Shown here piece by piece: positions 10,763 to 20,826 of a DNA stretch of 30,000 nt (position 1 is its first letter; each line of letters starts with the position of its first letter). The translations under genes were made by a program, and so were the position numbers. The notes below the pieces were generated by a model that was not told the origin of the DNA, searched no databases, and saw only the letters and a program-made list of their open reading frames with translations. This DNA comes from Prorocentrum cordatum (taxonomy: Eukaryota; Sar; Dinophyceae; Prorocentrales; Prorocentraceae). The DNA lies in assembly GCA_963575745.1 (NCBI GenBank), contig CAUYUJ010007446.1, forward strand, positions 577,501-607,500, written 5' to 3'.

Positions 10763-11561
10763 TGGTCCATCGTCCGTCGCCCGTCGCCCGTCGTCGTCGT
10801 CGTCCGTCGTCGTCGGCGGTGTTGTTGTTGCTGTCGTCGTCCATCGTCGTCGACGTCCGTCGTCGTCGTCCATCCCCCGTTGTCGTCGTCCGTCGTCCGT
10901 CCACTCTCGCCCGTCGTCCGCCGTCGTCGTCGCCGTCACCGTCGTCGTCGTACTCCGCCGTCGTTGTCGTCGACGTCCGTCGCCGTCGTCGTCGCGCGGC
11001 GTCCGTCGTCGGTCGTCCGCCGCCCGTCGTCCGTCGTCCGTCGCCCGTCGTCCGTCGCCGTCGTCGCCGTCGTCGTTCGTCGTCCGTCGTGCGTCGCCCA
11101 TCGCCCGTCGTCCGTCGGCCGCCGTCGTCGTCGGCGTCCGTCGCCCGTCGTCCGTCGTCCGTCGTCCTTCGCCGTCGTCGTCGTCGGTCTTCCTTCGTCG
11201 TCGTCGTCGTCGGTCGCCCGTCGTCGCCGTCGTCGTCGTCGTCCGTCGTCGTCATCGTCGTCGCTCGTCGCCCGTCGTCCGCTGTCCGTCGCCCGTCGTC
11301 CGTCGACGTCGCCGTCCGTCGTCGTCGTCGTCCGCCATTGTCGTCGCCGTCGTCGTCCGTCGTCATCGTCGTCGTCGTCGTCCATCGTCGTCGTTTGTCG
11401 TCGTCGTCGTCTGTCGCCCGTCGTCGCCGTCGTCGTCGTCCGTCGTCGTCGTCGACGCTCGTCGCCCGTCGTCCGCTGTCCGTCGCCCGTCGTGCGTCGT
11501 CGTCGCCGTCCGTCGTCGTCCGTCGTTGTCTTCGTCGTCGTCCGTCGTCGTCGTCGTCGTT

Positions 11562-11597
<36 letters not shown>

Positions 11598-12468
11598 CGT
11601 CGTCCGTTCTCCGTCGTCCGTCGTCCGTCGCCCGTCGTCGTCGTCGTTGTCGTCGTTTTCCATCGTTGTCGTCGTCGTCGGTGCCGTATTTTGTCGTCGT
11701 CGTTCGTCGCCCGTTGTCCGCCGTCTGTCGTCCGTCGCCCTTCGTCGTCGTCCTCGTCATCCGTCCTCCTTGTCGTCCTCGTCGTCGTCCATCGTCGTCG
11801 TCGCTCGTCGCCCGTCGTTTGCTTTTTGTCGCCCATCGTCCATCGTCGTCGCCGTCCGTCGTCGGCGTCGTCGTTGTTGTCGTCGTCCGTTGTCGTTGTC
11901 ATCGTCGTCCATCGTCGTCGTCGTCGTCGTCGTCCGTCGCCCGTCGTCGTCGTCGCCCTTCGTCCGTTGGCCGTCGTCGATGTCGTCCGTGGTCGTCGTC
12001 GTTGTCCGTCGTCCGCCGTCCGTCGTCCATTGTCCGTCGTCCGTTGTCGTTGTTGTTGTTGTTGTTGTCGTCGTCGCCCGTCGTTGTCGTTGTTGTCGGC
12101 TGTCGTCCGTCACCCGTCGCTCGTCGTCCGTCGCCCGTCGTCCGTCTTCGTCGTCGTCGTCCGTTGACGTCCGTCGCCGTCGTCGTCGTCCGTCGTTTTC
12201 GTCGCTGACGTCGTCGTCGTCCCGCGTCGTCGTCGTCGTCCTTCGTCGTCGTCTGTCGGTCGCCGTCGTCCGTTGTCGTCGTCGTCCATCGTGCGTCGTC
12301 CGTCATCCGCGATCCATCGGCCGTCGTCCGTTGTCCTTCGTCGTCCGACGCCCGTCGTCAGTCGCCCGTCGTCCATCGTCGTCGTCGTCGCCGTTGTTGT
12401 CGTGGTCGTCGTTCGTCGTCGCCGTCGCCGTCGTCCATCGTCGTCGTCGTCTGTCGTCGTCGTCGCCG

Positions 12469-12503
<35 letters not shown>

Positions 12504-13182
12504 CGTAGTCGTCGTCGTCCGTCGTCGTCGTCGTCGTCGTCGCCAGTCGTCGTCGTCGTCCGCCGTCCGTCGTCGTCGTCCATCTTCGTCGTCGTCGTCG
12601 TCATCATCATCCGTCGTCGTCCGTCGTCGTCGTCGTCCGTCGCCCGTCGTCGTCGTCGCCCGTCGTCCGTCGTCCGGCGGCAGTCTTTGTCGTCGTTCGC
12701 CGTCGTCGTCCGTCGCCAGTCGCCCGTCGTCAATCTTCGTCGTCGTCCGTCGCCCTCGTCGTCGTCCGTCGTCGTCGTCGTCCGTCGTCGTCTGTCGCCA
12801 GTCGCCCGTCGTCAGTCTTCGTCGTGGTCCGTCGCCCTCGTCGTCGTCCGTCGTCGTCGTCGTCCGTCGTCCGTTGTCCGTCCTTATCGTCGTCGTCCGT
12901 CGTCGTCTGTCGTCGTCGTCTGTCGTCGTTGGCGTCAACGTCGTCGTCGTCGTCGTCCGTTGATGTTGTCGTCGTCGTGCGTCATCCGTCGACCGTCGAC
13001 GACGTGTCGCCGTCCGTTGTTGTCGTCGTCGTGCGTGTTGTCGACGTCGTCGTCGTCGCCGTCGGCGTCGTCGTCGACGTCGTTGTCCGTCGTCGTCTTC
13101 GTCGTCGTCCGTCGTTGTCGTCCGTCGTCTTCGTCGTCGTCGCCCGTCGTCCGTCGTCCGTCATCCGTCGTCGTCGTCGTCG
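10763..13182 (+). repeat. 2.4-kb (GTC)n-derived minisatellite array
   Basis: Made of GTC, GTCC and GCC steps, nearly free of A on the plus strand, with a CG dinucleotide roughly every three bases. Longer units are visible. A 36-base phrase starting GCTCGTCGCCCGTCGTCCGC recurs from 11263 and 11457, with a degraded copy at 11803. A unit of about 82 bases repeats from 12712 and 12794. Long frames on both strands (Ser/Val/Arg on plus, Asp/Thr/Arg on minus, one of 839 codons) are products of the repeat. The array ends at a run of ten C (13187-13196). Confidence 0.95.
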
Positions 13183-13239
13183 CCCTCCCCCCCCCCTAGC
13201 GGCTACCAGGAGCCCGTTGCCCGGGAGTGGGCGGGGCGG

Positions 13240-13530
13240 GTGCACTTGGTGGACGTGCTCACCTCGACAGGACGCCGCGCGCGGCTTTTCGGGGGGCCCA
13301 AACGGGCGCGCGCGGCCTCCGGGGGGGAAGCTCAATACGAACGTTTTGGCAGTTTTCGGCCTTTGGAAGCCTTCGCCTGGCCCTGGGAGCGTCAAAGGAC
13401 GATTCAGGATGCCAAGGTGGTTCTGCGAAAGTTCTCCGGCCATCTGGGGGCCGACGTTGCGAGAAATTCACGACGTGCACCTGGTAGACACGCTCACCTC
13501 GTCAGGACGCCGCGCGCGGCGTCTGGGGGA
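13240..13530 (+). repeat. Direct duplication, 235 bases apart
   Basis: A segment of about 55 bases starting GTGCACTTGGTGGACGTGCT at 13240 recurs at 13475 with a few substitutions and includes the phrase GGACGCCGCGCGCGGC in both copies. The sequence between is mixed and holds one copy of a dispersed 60-base repeat. Confidence 0.85.
13352..13410 (+). repeat. Dispersed 60-base repeat, copy A
   Basis: Begins GTTTTCGGCCTTTGGAAGCC and ends near GACGATTCAGGA. Diverged copies lie at 14749 and 24229 in the same orientation. Confidence 0.6.
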
Positions 13531-13745
13531 TTGGCATCGCTCGGACGTGCGCATTTGTCTCGGCGAGGGCTATCGAGGAGCACATCAGGTCGTCTCGGGG
13601 AACAAATTCACGCACGAAATCCGAAAATGGGCGGGGAATGGACGTCCGAGCGATGGCCACGGGGGGCGTCGGGCGCCACGCACGGGGCCGTTCGGCAGCA
13701 AGTTATATAATCGCTTCGCTCATTCCGCCGGCCCTCGAGCGCTCT
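13530..13745. other. Stretch without a recognised gene
   Basis: Mixed sequence ending in an AT-containing patch (TTATATAATC near 13703). No domain is recognised in any frame. Confidence 0.4.
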
Positions 13746-13955
13746 ATGGGGCCTCTTTGAAGCCTCTTGGGGGCCTCTTTGGGTCCTCCTAGGGGCCTCT
13801 TGGGGGCCTCTTGGGGGTCTCTTGGGGCTCCTTGGCGGCGTCTTGGGCCCCCCTTGGGCCTCTTGGGTGGCTCTTGGGGGCCTCTTGGGGCGGGGTAGTC
13901 GAGTGCACCCCTCTCGGAGGCCACGATCCTCGTGAGGGGTGTCGAAAAAAGGCCC
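13745..13955 (+). repeat. CTCTTGGGGGC-type minisatellite with a conserved end module
   Basis: About 150 bases of degenerate 11-13-base units (CTCTTGGGGGC and variants) are followed by a mixed segment. Its 25-base core (13919-13943, beginning GGCCACGATCCTCGTGA) recurs with one mismatch at 29936-29960. There too it follows the same kind of minisatellite, so the two parts travel together. Confidence 0.85.
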
Positions 13956-15030
13956 TTCAAACCATCTCTGATCCGACCCTGCCGGGCATCGCCCGGGGTA
14001 CTTTTCGCCGGGGGACCCCCAGGGGCCGCCCCGCGCGCGCGAACTAGAAGTATTATTTAGCAGTTACCGGAGATCTTAGCACGCCTCTGGCCCTTTGGGC
14101 CGGCGAATATTAGCCTTGCGTGTCCCCAGAATTCCGCTAACTAGTAGAGCGCAGTAGCGCGCGCCAGCGTTAAGGAAGCGCCGATCTCGCCTCGATTGGC
14201 GCCTGCCTGCGTCGACTTAGCGACGAGCAGCGTCGTTCCGCAAGAGCCAACAAGATGATACGTCCGGTCCGAGGCTCGGGGAGAGTACCTTGATGTTCTT
14301 CGTCTGTGCTGAATGGTTTTGTGCATCCTGGGGGAGGGTACGCCCTGGAGTGCTCTTCTGTTGGGCCGGCGCTGGGCCTCATGATCTCGGAGACTGTTCG
14401 TCTGCCCCAGGTCCGGCTGTATGGGAGACCCCCACGAGTTGCCGCAGAAGGTTCGCCGGCGGGGGCGCGACGATGACATCGCGCTTCGCGTTGCGCGGCG
14501 GCTGCCCCCTTCCAGCGGGGGGCGGCGCGAAGGCGGGAGGGCCCGAGGATACCAGTGCATCGCGACGCGCGTCGCGCTAGGGGAGGTGACCTAGAATGCA
14601 GTTCTTATAGGCCCGTTGGGGGGCCCTCCTGTGGTGCGCCCCCGTCGCCTCCGCCCTGGGGTTGCTGGCCAGAGCGCCCCAGAGGGGGACGGGCCCTCCC
14701 TGGGCCTTCATCGAGTCACGAACAAATCGCGACGGGAGGTTTTTCGTTCATTTCGGCCTCTGGGTGCCCTTCCTGGGCCTCGGGCCCGTCACAACACGAC
14801 TCACAATGAAACACCAGTCCAGGGGAATGGGTCGAGACCTCTAGGGAACGACGTTATGAAAGATTCAGAACGTCAGGGGTCTGGGTCCTTCGCCTCCCCT
14901 CCCGTCCCGTTCGCTCCCCCCCGCTCCTGGACCTTCCCAGTGCAGTTCCTGCAGCCGCCGCCGCTCGTCCTCCCAGGGTTGGGGGGCAGGGATGTGACGG
15001 CGACGAGGGCGACGTGGCTAAGATGACGAT
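13956..15030. other. Stretch without a recognised gene; holds a dispersed repeat
   Basis: No protein domain is recognised. Short frames on both strands are Arg/Gly/Pro-rich. Copy B of the dispersed 60-base repeat lies at 14749-14810. No RNA gene was seen. Confidence 0.5.
14749..14810 (+). repeat. Dispersed 60-base repeat, copy B
   Basis: Begins CATTTCGGCCTCTGGGTGCC and ends near ACGACTCACAATG. It is closest to copy C at 24229, and the two also share a GGAGGTTTTTCG/TGAGGTTTTGCG flank just upstream. Confidence 0.6.
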
Positions 15031-15039
15031 GGGGAGCAG

Positions 15040-15425
15040 GAGGCGGAAGAGGAGGAGCAGCAGGAGGAGCAGGAGGAGGAGGAGGAGGAGGAGGAGGAGG
15101 AGAAGGAGGACTGAGGAGGAGGAGGAAAAGGATACGTCAAAACACTAGTAAGCGCACCTCGTCGACTCTGGGGCCTGTCACCGTTAAGCCGCGCGCTAAT
15201 CCTAGGTTTACGCCGACTCCCGACCAACGTGCTCTGGCGGCGGCAAAGACCCGCTCGCGCCGCCGGAGGAGGAGGAGGAGGAGGAGGAGGAGGAGGAGGA
15301 CGAGGACGAGGACGAGGAAAAGGAAGGGGACGACAAGCTTGACGGGCACCTGGCGGGATGTTGCGAAGAGTAGGGCGACGATTGAGACGACAGGGAGGAG
15401 GAGGAAAAGGAGGAGGAGGAGGATC
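15040..15425 (+). repeat. GGA microsatellite tracts
   Basis: Three purine tracts of GGA/GAG triplets (about 15040-15130, 15263-15330 and 15390-15423) separated by mixed sequence. They lie directly upstream of the decayed LINE. A similar tract lies about 1 kb beyond its other end. Confidence 0.9.
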
Positions 15426-15819
15426 AGCAGGCACACCTAGTCACACAACAATTACCTTTGGAACCAGCTCGCCGACGCCATCACCAAGACCGTCGACATG
15501 ACGAGCGACCAGGGCGGCCTTCAGCACTTCAAGTACCAACGGCAGCAGAAGTGGGCTTCCGTCCTCTGCGACGACGACGCACGACGCAGGTACCCACCCT
15601 TAGGCCAGGCAGGCCTCTACTTCAACATCACCAAGCAGCATGTCGATATAGACACTGGTGTGCACTACACTTGTACGGCCCGCAGCCGCGGCCTCGGTAG
15701 CCACCTGAGCCAGCATAGCTGTATCTCAAGATCGCGCCGTACAAAGTCATGCCGCTCGTGAGAGGCAAAACCAGCTAGCAAAGAGGCGGCACCACCGACA
15801 ATATGGAAAACAACCGCCC

Positions 15820-16545
15820 CAAAGGACAGAGGCTCAAGATATCGCACGTCACCTTAATCGACTGGAGACTCTTTCTTTGGAGGGATTCAGGGGGCTAGAG
15901 GGGACGAGGGCAAGACCTACGCCAATGGCTACCTGCACGTCCGCGGGCTCTCGGACGAGGGCGGGCACGAATGCGCTACACTGGTCTCCACCACCACCCC
16001 ACGGCCACGCCAACGACAGGGACCTCTACATCACCGACAGGCACATCGGTGCGTTGTCAAGATGCCGACTGCCATCGTCGTTAAGATAGCGACCCCATAC
16101 CTCGAATTGGCGATCAGCGTCGCCCACGTACCTCGCCACCACACCGACGTCACGGAGCGAAGAGAATAGTGGAGACTACGAGAAGACGATGCCAACAAGT
16201 GGGGCGTTAACGTCTTGCTCACCGACGTCAACGCCCAGATCAGCCTTGACACATCCGATGGCACGTGGGCAGGAGAAGCACAACCAGCACCGTAGCCATA
16301 TCCGAACGGGAAGAATCTCGCCGACCTAGCGAAGGTGCAGCTCAAGCTGAGCAACACCTTCCACGACGCGGCCATCACTTACAGGAGCCCCAAGGGCGAC
16401 GATTAGCGGATCGACTACATTGGCTTTTCGCTCCTGCTTGCCCTCCCCACCCAGGAGTGCGCAAACGGACAGAAATTTAACCATGGCTTCGAAGTGAAGG
16501 ACCACGCGCTGTTGATCGGGGCGCCACGCTTCGCGGCGCAGTCGA
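15820..16545 (+). pseudogene. LINE endonuclease domain (EEP fold)
   Basis: After a start resembling LKISHVTLIDW, the reading changes frame twice: GYLHVRGLSDEGGHECATLV, then NDRDLYITDRHIGA, then VVKMPTAIVVKIATPYLELA. The catalytic signature follows in the last frame: TDVNAQ (the D-x-N-A motif, near 16224), AITYRSPKGDD then RIDYIGF (16407-16427), and KDHALLIG with the terminal Asp-His pair (16500-16505). This domain nicks the genomic target strand in LINE transposition. The motif residues survive, but the frame holds TAG stops at 16167, 16293 and 16404, so the domain could not be made without readthrough. Confidence 0.7.
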
Positions 16546-17300
16546 GGATCGTTCAGGGGTCAAGGATGCGCTAGATGAACAGAGGTTCGCCAGCGATGAG
16601 CGCCAGTGCATTCACCGAGCTGAGCTGGGCATCGAGACCAGCGGTCTGGACGAGGACGTCAACGCGCGCCGCGGGAAGATGGCGGAGGCCTCCGGCAGGT
16701 CCCAGCTCACGCCCGACAAGCTGTGCATCACCAGTAGTAGTATTCGCCTCGCTAGGGCATGGGGGCTCGCCAAACGGGAACTGCGGCCCCCGCGCCGACG
16801 GGAAGTGCATCTGCACCGCCTAGCCGACCACCATCCCCATGAAGAAGACCTGCTTCGCCCGTCAAGTTCAATTTCGCCATGGCCACACGCCGCGGCGCCG
16901 CCGTCGCTCTCGAAGAGGCCGCCGCTCAGGCAAGCACCTGCGCGAGACGGCCAAGCACCTAAAGGCTGCCATTCGCGCAGACCGAAGACAGCACGTCGAA
17001 AAGATGACGAACCAGCTCGACGACTCCACCGAGTAGAGGGACTCCCAGACGGAAATGACACAAGCTACGTCGGGCATGTTTCAAGAATGGCGACGTCATC
17101 CTCGTGCCGGATTGATGCAGACGGCAACGACGTCGACAGTGAGAGGTTTGCTCAGGTCCAAATCAAACGCTGCGCCAGAGTCGAGGGCGCCACTCTCGGC
17201 GCCGGGCAGTCAGCCGACAGCGCCGACAACGAGTGCGACCGCCACTCCATCAATGGCCGCGACGCCTCCATCGTGAACGCACCGTTCCTGCTAGACACCG
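16546..17300 (+). pseudogene. LINE linker between endonuclease and reverse transcriptase
   Basis: The segment starts in the frame reading VKDALDEQRFASDERQCIHR and QLTPDKLCITSSSIRLARAW. It then moves to another frame with KHLRETAKHLKAAIRADRRQ and HVEKMTNQLDDSTE, interrupted by a TAG at 17034. It then returns to a frame with CRIDADGNDVDSERFAQVQI. Basic helical linkers of this kind, ending in a 'DADGN...ERFA' phrase, precede the polymerase in many LINEs. No catalytic role is expected. Confidence 0.6.
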
Positions 17301-18350
17301 AGATCGCCTTTAGCCGCGCGATGACGCGACGAGCACCTGGAGGCGATAGGGCCCCCTGCGGTATCCCAGCCATGGCCCCATCCGAACGCGCGAAGGAGAG
17401 GCGCGCGCGCTGAGCGCCGTGGTCACCCCCCAGCCCCAGCGGCCGTCGGCCTTCAAGCGCGCCGTCTCAATGGGGGCCGGGACGGGCAAGGGCGACGCAA
17501 CGAAGAAGGAGGCCCACGGTTCCATCGGTTGGCGCAAGACGTTCGCCAAGCACCACTACACCTTCGGGCGCGGGAGGCTCCAGGTAGTTGCCGCCGTCGT
17601 ATACCTGGACTCGCAGGTCGGAGACAGCATGGGCAGGGGCGCCGCCGCGGCCGCCCACGCAGCGCGCGCGCCGCAACAGCTTGCGCAGCCAGAACCTCAG
17701 CCTCATATTCGTCGACCTTCGCGCGGCCTTCTACAGGGTCGCAGGGCAGCCACCATTGGACATCCCGCAGCGCGGCGACGACGTCGGCGACGTCTGCTAT
17801 GCACAGGAGATCCCAGAGCTGCCCAGGCCCATCATGGAGGAGGTGCTAGCCCAGCCCGTGCTCCTCGCCCAGCACTGCTACGACGGCCATCTGACGGAGA
17901 TCGCTGCCGAGGTGCAGAGGCCCACCTGGCTCGAGATGGCGGGTCACAAGGTGACAGGCGCATCGCGTAACGGTGCGCGCCCGCCCCCGCCCCCCCAGCC
18001 GACGCGCCGCTCGGTTGTGCAATGGCGGGCCGCTTCAGCGCGCGCAGAAGTAGCAGGAGTAGACGGCACATGTCGCCCTAGCAATCGATCTCGGCGAATA
18101 TCTCGACCACCAGACCGCGGTGACAACGTGCGTTAGGGAGACCGCCGACGCCCGCGACACGGAGGGCGCCATCTACGCCGGCGACTCGACCCTTGTCATC
18201 TGGTCGATGGGGTTGTCCGACGCGGTGCTCCACATGCAGGGAATTTGCGACGTAGTCTGCGAGGCTTGCAGGGCGCGCGCGATGGGCGCCCCCGCCGGCC
18301 CCGCCAAGACGGCCCGCGTGGTTTGCGCCCGCGGAAAAGAGGGCCAAGCA
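17300..18350 (+). pseudogene. LINE reverse transcriptase domain, inactivated
   Basis: Motifs appear in order. EIAFSRAMTRRAPGGDRAP (about 17300-17345) corresponds to the AFRRxKxxRAPGPDG entry. GTGKGD and later DSQVGDSMGRGAA correspond to the KGKGD and DSQxGxRxGRG blocks. NLSLIFVDLRAAFYRV (about 17690-17740) is motif A with its catalytic Asp. HLTEIAAEVQRPTWLEMAGH leads to GAR, the start of motif B, which is lost in a C-rich frame break. TEGAIYAGDSTLVIW is motif C, where the normal YADD is YAGD (18174-18185), so the first catalytic Asp is gone. CRARAMGAPAGPAKT follows as motif D. TAG stops lie at 18051 and 18060. Polymerase activity is not possible. Confidence 0.8.
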
Positions 18351-18972
18351 GATCTACGGCCACTCCTACGACGACGGCGCTAAGATCACCGCAAGCAAAT
18401 GGGGCATCCAATATGACGCGGTGCGCTCCTACAGGCACATGGACACCGTCGTCTCGCGCGGCGACCCGCGCGGGCCTGAAGTGCTGCGCCGAGTGCGCGC
18501 GCAAACAACCAGCCTTCGACCCCATCGAGCGCCCGGCCATCGATCGCGCGGCCCTGGGCCCCCAGTATTTCGCCACGCACATCGGGGCGCTAGCGAACTC
18601 GAGACTTGGGCGCCAGTCCGACCCATGGCGCGGCATGACCACGGCAGACGCCAAGAAGATCAGAGCAGCCAGTGCCAGGGGCGACCTGCGCGGCAGCGGG
18701 CGCCGAACGCGCCGGGGGAAGCGGCGAGCGCGCCCCCGACGGCCGCGTTCACTTAACCACGCTGCGCGCGGGCCGCCGACGACCTCGACGAGATAGCTCA
18801 GGCATTTCAGCTCGGTGATCCGCCACGCCGCCGTCGCCCGCAGATACTTGCTCGAGGTCGCCCCCCAGCGCGTGGACGAGCGGCACAAAGCATTGCGCGA
18901 TGATTTCGAATGGCTCAGCCGCTGCAACGGGGCCCGGGGCATGCCGGAGGGCGACGAGACCACGAGCTAGGC
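18350..18972 (+). pseudogene. LINE region downstream of the reverse transcriptase
   Basis: A frame continues KQIYGHSYDDGAKITASKWG, then QYDAVRSYRHMDTVVSRG, matching the 'YKHLGTxV' phrase of LINE thumb regions. Another frame reads FATHIGALANSRLGRQSDPW. A third has LRHFSSVIRHAAVARRYLLE and ALRDDFEWLSRC, typical of the helical part following the polymerase. TAG codons lie in that last frame at 18794 and 18968. Confidence 0.6.
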
Positions 18973-19023
18973 CAGGCCAGACTCTGCAGCCGGAATGCGA
19001 AAACGCGAAGATTATGACCGAGG

Positions 19024-19677
19024 TTGTCAAGCGCGCTATCGACATCAGCGCGCGCGGCCAAATGGGGGGCCACAGGCGCGAGGCGTGGAACAATAACGAA
19101 CTCGCACGACGACGAGCATCGCGACCACCAACCAAAGCTGCCGCGGCAAAACCGACAACAATTGCACGTCTGCTGCGACTGCGAGAAGGTCTTCGCCACG
19201 GAGGCGTCGCTCAGGCGGCGCAAGGCCAAGGTGCACTTGCCGGCTGAGGACCCACAGAACTTCGCGAGTGACTCGATCTGGAATACCTACGGCCCCGATT
19301 CCAGGCCCAGAGCACGGCCAGCGCGACACCTGCGGCACCGACGAACAAGTTGCACGCAGTCCTGCATCGAGAGCGGGGCGCAGCGTGACAAGGCGGAGGC
19401 AGCTCAATTGGCGAAAGGGGCCGCGAAGAAGGCAAGGGATATCAATACCGTCATATACATGGAAGACAGGGCGCTGCGGCAAGTGCGACGAGCGGCACTT
19501 CCCGCGGCGCCACACCGACGACACGAAGAGCGCCGCGTACATTTGCCTTGCGTCAGCCTCGGCGCGATCGCGAATAAGGACACCACCTACGCGAGGCAGC
19601 TCAGTTCCAAGGGACTGCAGAACACCGAGGACATGAACACCAATGAGGCACATGATAAACCTTTGGCAACCAACTGA
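19024..19677 (+). pseudogene. LINE C-terminal segment with C2H2-like finger
   Basis: The frame holds LHVCCDCEKVFATEASLRRR followed by KAKVH (about 19160-19236). It has the two cysteines, Phe, Leu and final His of a C2H2 finger, with Arg in place of the first His. The basic tail that follows (RPRARPARHLRHRRTS, and in another frame GRCGKCDERHFPRRHT) may be a second degraded finger. LINEs of dinoflagellates often end in such nucleic-acid-binding fingers. This frame is open for 217 codons to a TGA, longer than most pieces of the element. Confidence 0.55.
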
Positions 19678-19679
19678 GC

Positions 19680-20740
19680 GACCGGCAACAGCGGCATCAC
19701 TTGAATTGAGGATTGCTCGCCCGAGAAGACCACAAAGCTAAAGGCAGAACTACGACGACGTGCACAACGTGGAGGCGGACACCAACTGCATACCACGTCC
19801 ATAGATGACGACATGGACCTGGACGGCGACCTGAGGACGAGGCGCAGGTGGAAGCAGTACGTCAGCGAGTGCGGCTCGGCGATGGTGAGTTCCACGGCGC
19901 CAACGTGGTTCGACGGCGTCGAGGAGCTGCGCTTTGTAGGTACAGCACATGCAGATGAGGCGCAGCGATATCGACAGAACCACGGGCTGCCGCTGTGGCG
20001 AAGGCCAACGAACAGCTACGCCTCACTCTGGGCATCGTGAAGATGGCGAAGATTTGTGGCGTGGCAGTCATGGTGGTACTGGAACCCAGCATGGAAGGCA
20101 TCCCCGAGGTGCCCGCGCTGCTCGCAGGTGTGAGATCCCGCCGCCAGCTGAAAGGCGGCGTGGACGGCATGCAGGGCGTTGGCCAGACGCGGAGCTCCGC
20201 GGAGACGGTCGCCTGCCTGCTCGCCGCGGCCTCGCGGAGGGCACGGGCGCCGCCAGCGGATGGAGGCACGGCAGCGGTTGCAGGAGGCTCCCCATCCTGC
20301 ATCCTGGGAGCAGTGCGACGGCCGCGGCGCGCCATGCGCCCCTTTAGCACCCGCAGCGTCAGCTCCGCCGCTGGCCCACCTGAGGGGGGCCCTGCCAAGG
20401 CTCACTGCCGTGCTGCCTGCGGTCTCGGAGCAGCCGCTGCCCCCGCCCGCGCGGCTGGGTCGCTCGGGGCCCGCCGCCGACGCCACTGCCGCCCCAGAGT
20501 GACAGCAGCCGCCCTGGCCATGGATCATCTGAGCGGAGCGAAGGCGGATAGCGGAACCAGCGTTACGAGTTTGATGACGGTTCAACGACGACGACGAGCA
20601 GCGGCAGTAGAGAGGAACGAGGATCGGCTGTGCGCCATTCGGGCGGCGCGGGCATCGAACGTGGGATGGTGGACACCGCGGGCCGTGTGCTTTTTTTTCC
20701 AGCGAGCGCAGTAGTAGTAGGACGAGAAAGGGGAGGAGAA
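19680..20740. other. Stretch downstream of the LINE, unresolved
   Basis: Plus frames show short coding-like pieces (RWKQYVSECGSAMVSSTAPT near 19855; TLGIVKMAKICGVAVMVVLE near 20020). They may be the LINE tail or exons of another gene. Beyond 20150 the translation is Ala/Arg/Pro-rich in every frame. No family is recognised. Confidence 0.3.
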
Positions 20741-20826
20741 GGAGTCGGATGAGGAGGAGGAGGAGGAGGAGGAAGAGGAGGAGGGGGAGAAGGAGGAGGA
20801 GGAGGTGGAGGAGGAGGAGGAGGAAT
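20740..20826 (+). repeat. GGA microsatellite
   Basis: About 85 bases of GGA/GAG triplets, purine on the plus strand. The open minus-strand frames here are poly-Ser/Pro and are discarded. Confidence 0.9.

Larger units (their letters stand above)
15450..19680 (+). mobile_element. Decayed LINE retrotransposon
   Basis: All recognisable parts of a LINE second open reading frame lie on the plus strand in the expected order: an endonuclease of the exonuclease/endonuclease/phosphatase fold, a helical linker, a reverse transcriptase, the C-terminal region and a C2H2-like finger. Such elements nick target DNA and copy their own RNA into the nick. The frame changes at least six times (about 16000, 16050, 16550, 17690, 18000 and 18350), and the stops left inside domains are all TAG. 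The exact ends are not visible: no poly-A tail or target-site duplication was found. Part of the frameshifting could be assembly error in GC-rich runs. Confidence 0.8.

Noticed and set aside
10671-12938. Several Asp/Thr/Arg-rich minus-strand frames
   Set aside because: They are the complement of the GTC array and have no domain or sensible start.
10444-12963. An 839-codon plus-strand open frame
   Set aside because: Only the first 100 or so codons are protein-like; the rest is Ser/Val/Arg read from the GTC array, and the other frames are open as well.
13702-13711. TTATATAATC as a TATA-like promoter
   Set aside because: Dinoflagellates mostly lack canonical TATA promoters, and no gene follows within reach.
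16291-16300. CCGTAGCCAT, ten bases identical to the spliced-leader start
   Set aside because: The match stops there and it lies inside the LINE endonuclease domain, so it is chance.
16572-16574. A further TAG in the endonuclease frame
   Set aside because: By this point the conserved LINE sequence has shifted to another frame (VKDALDEQRF), so this TAG is not in the ancestral reading.
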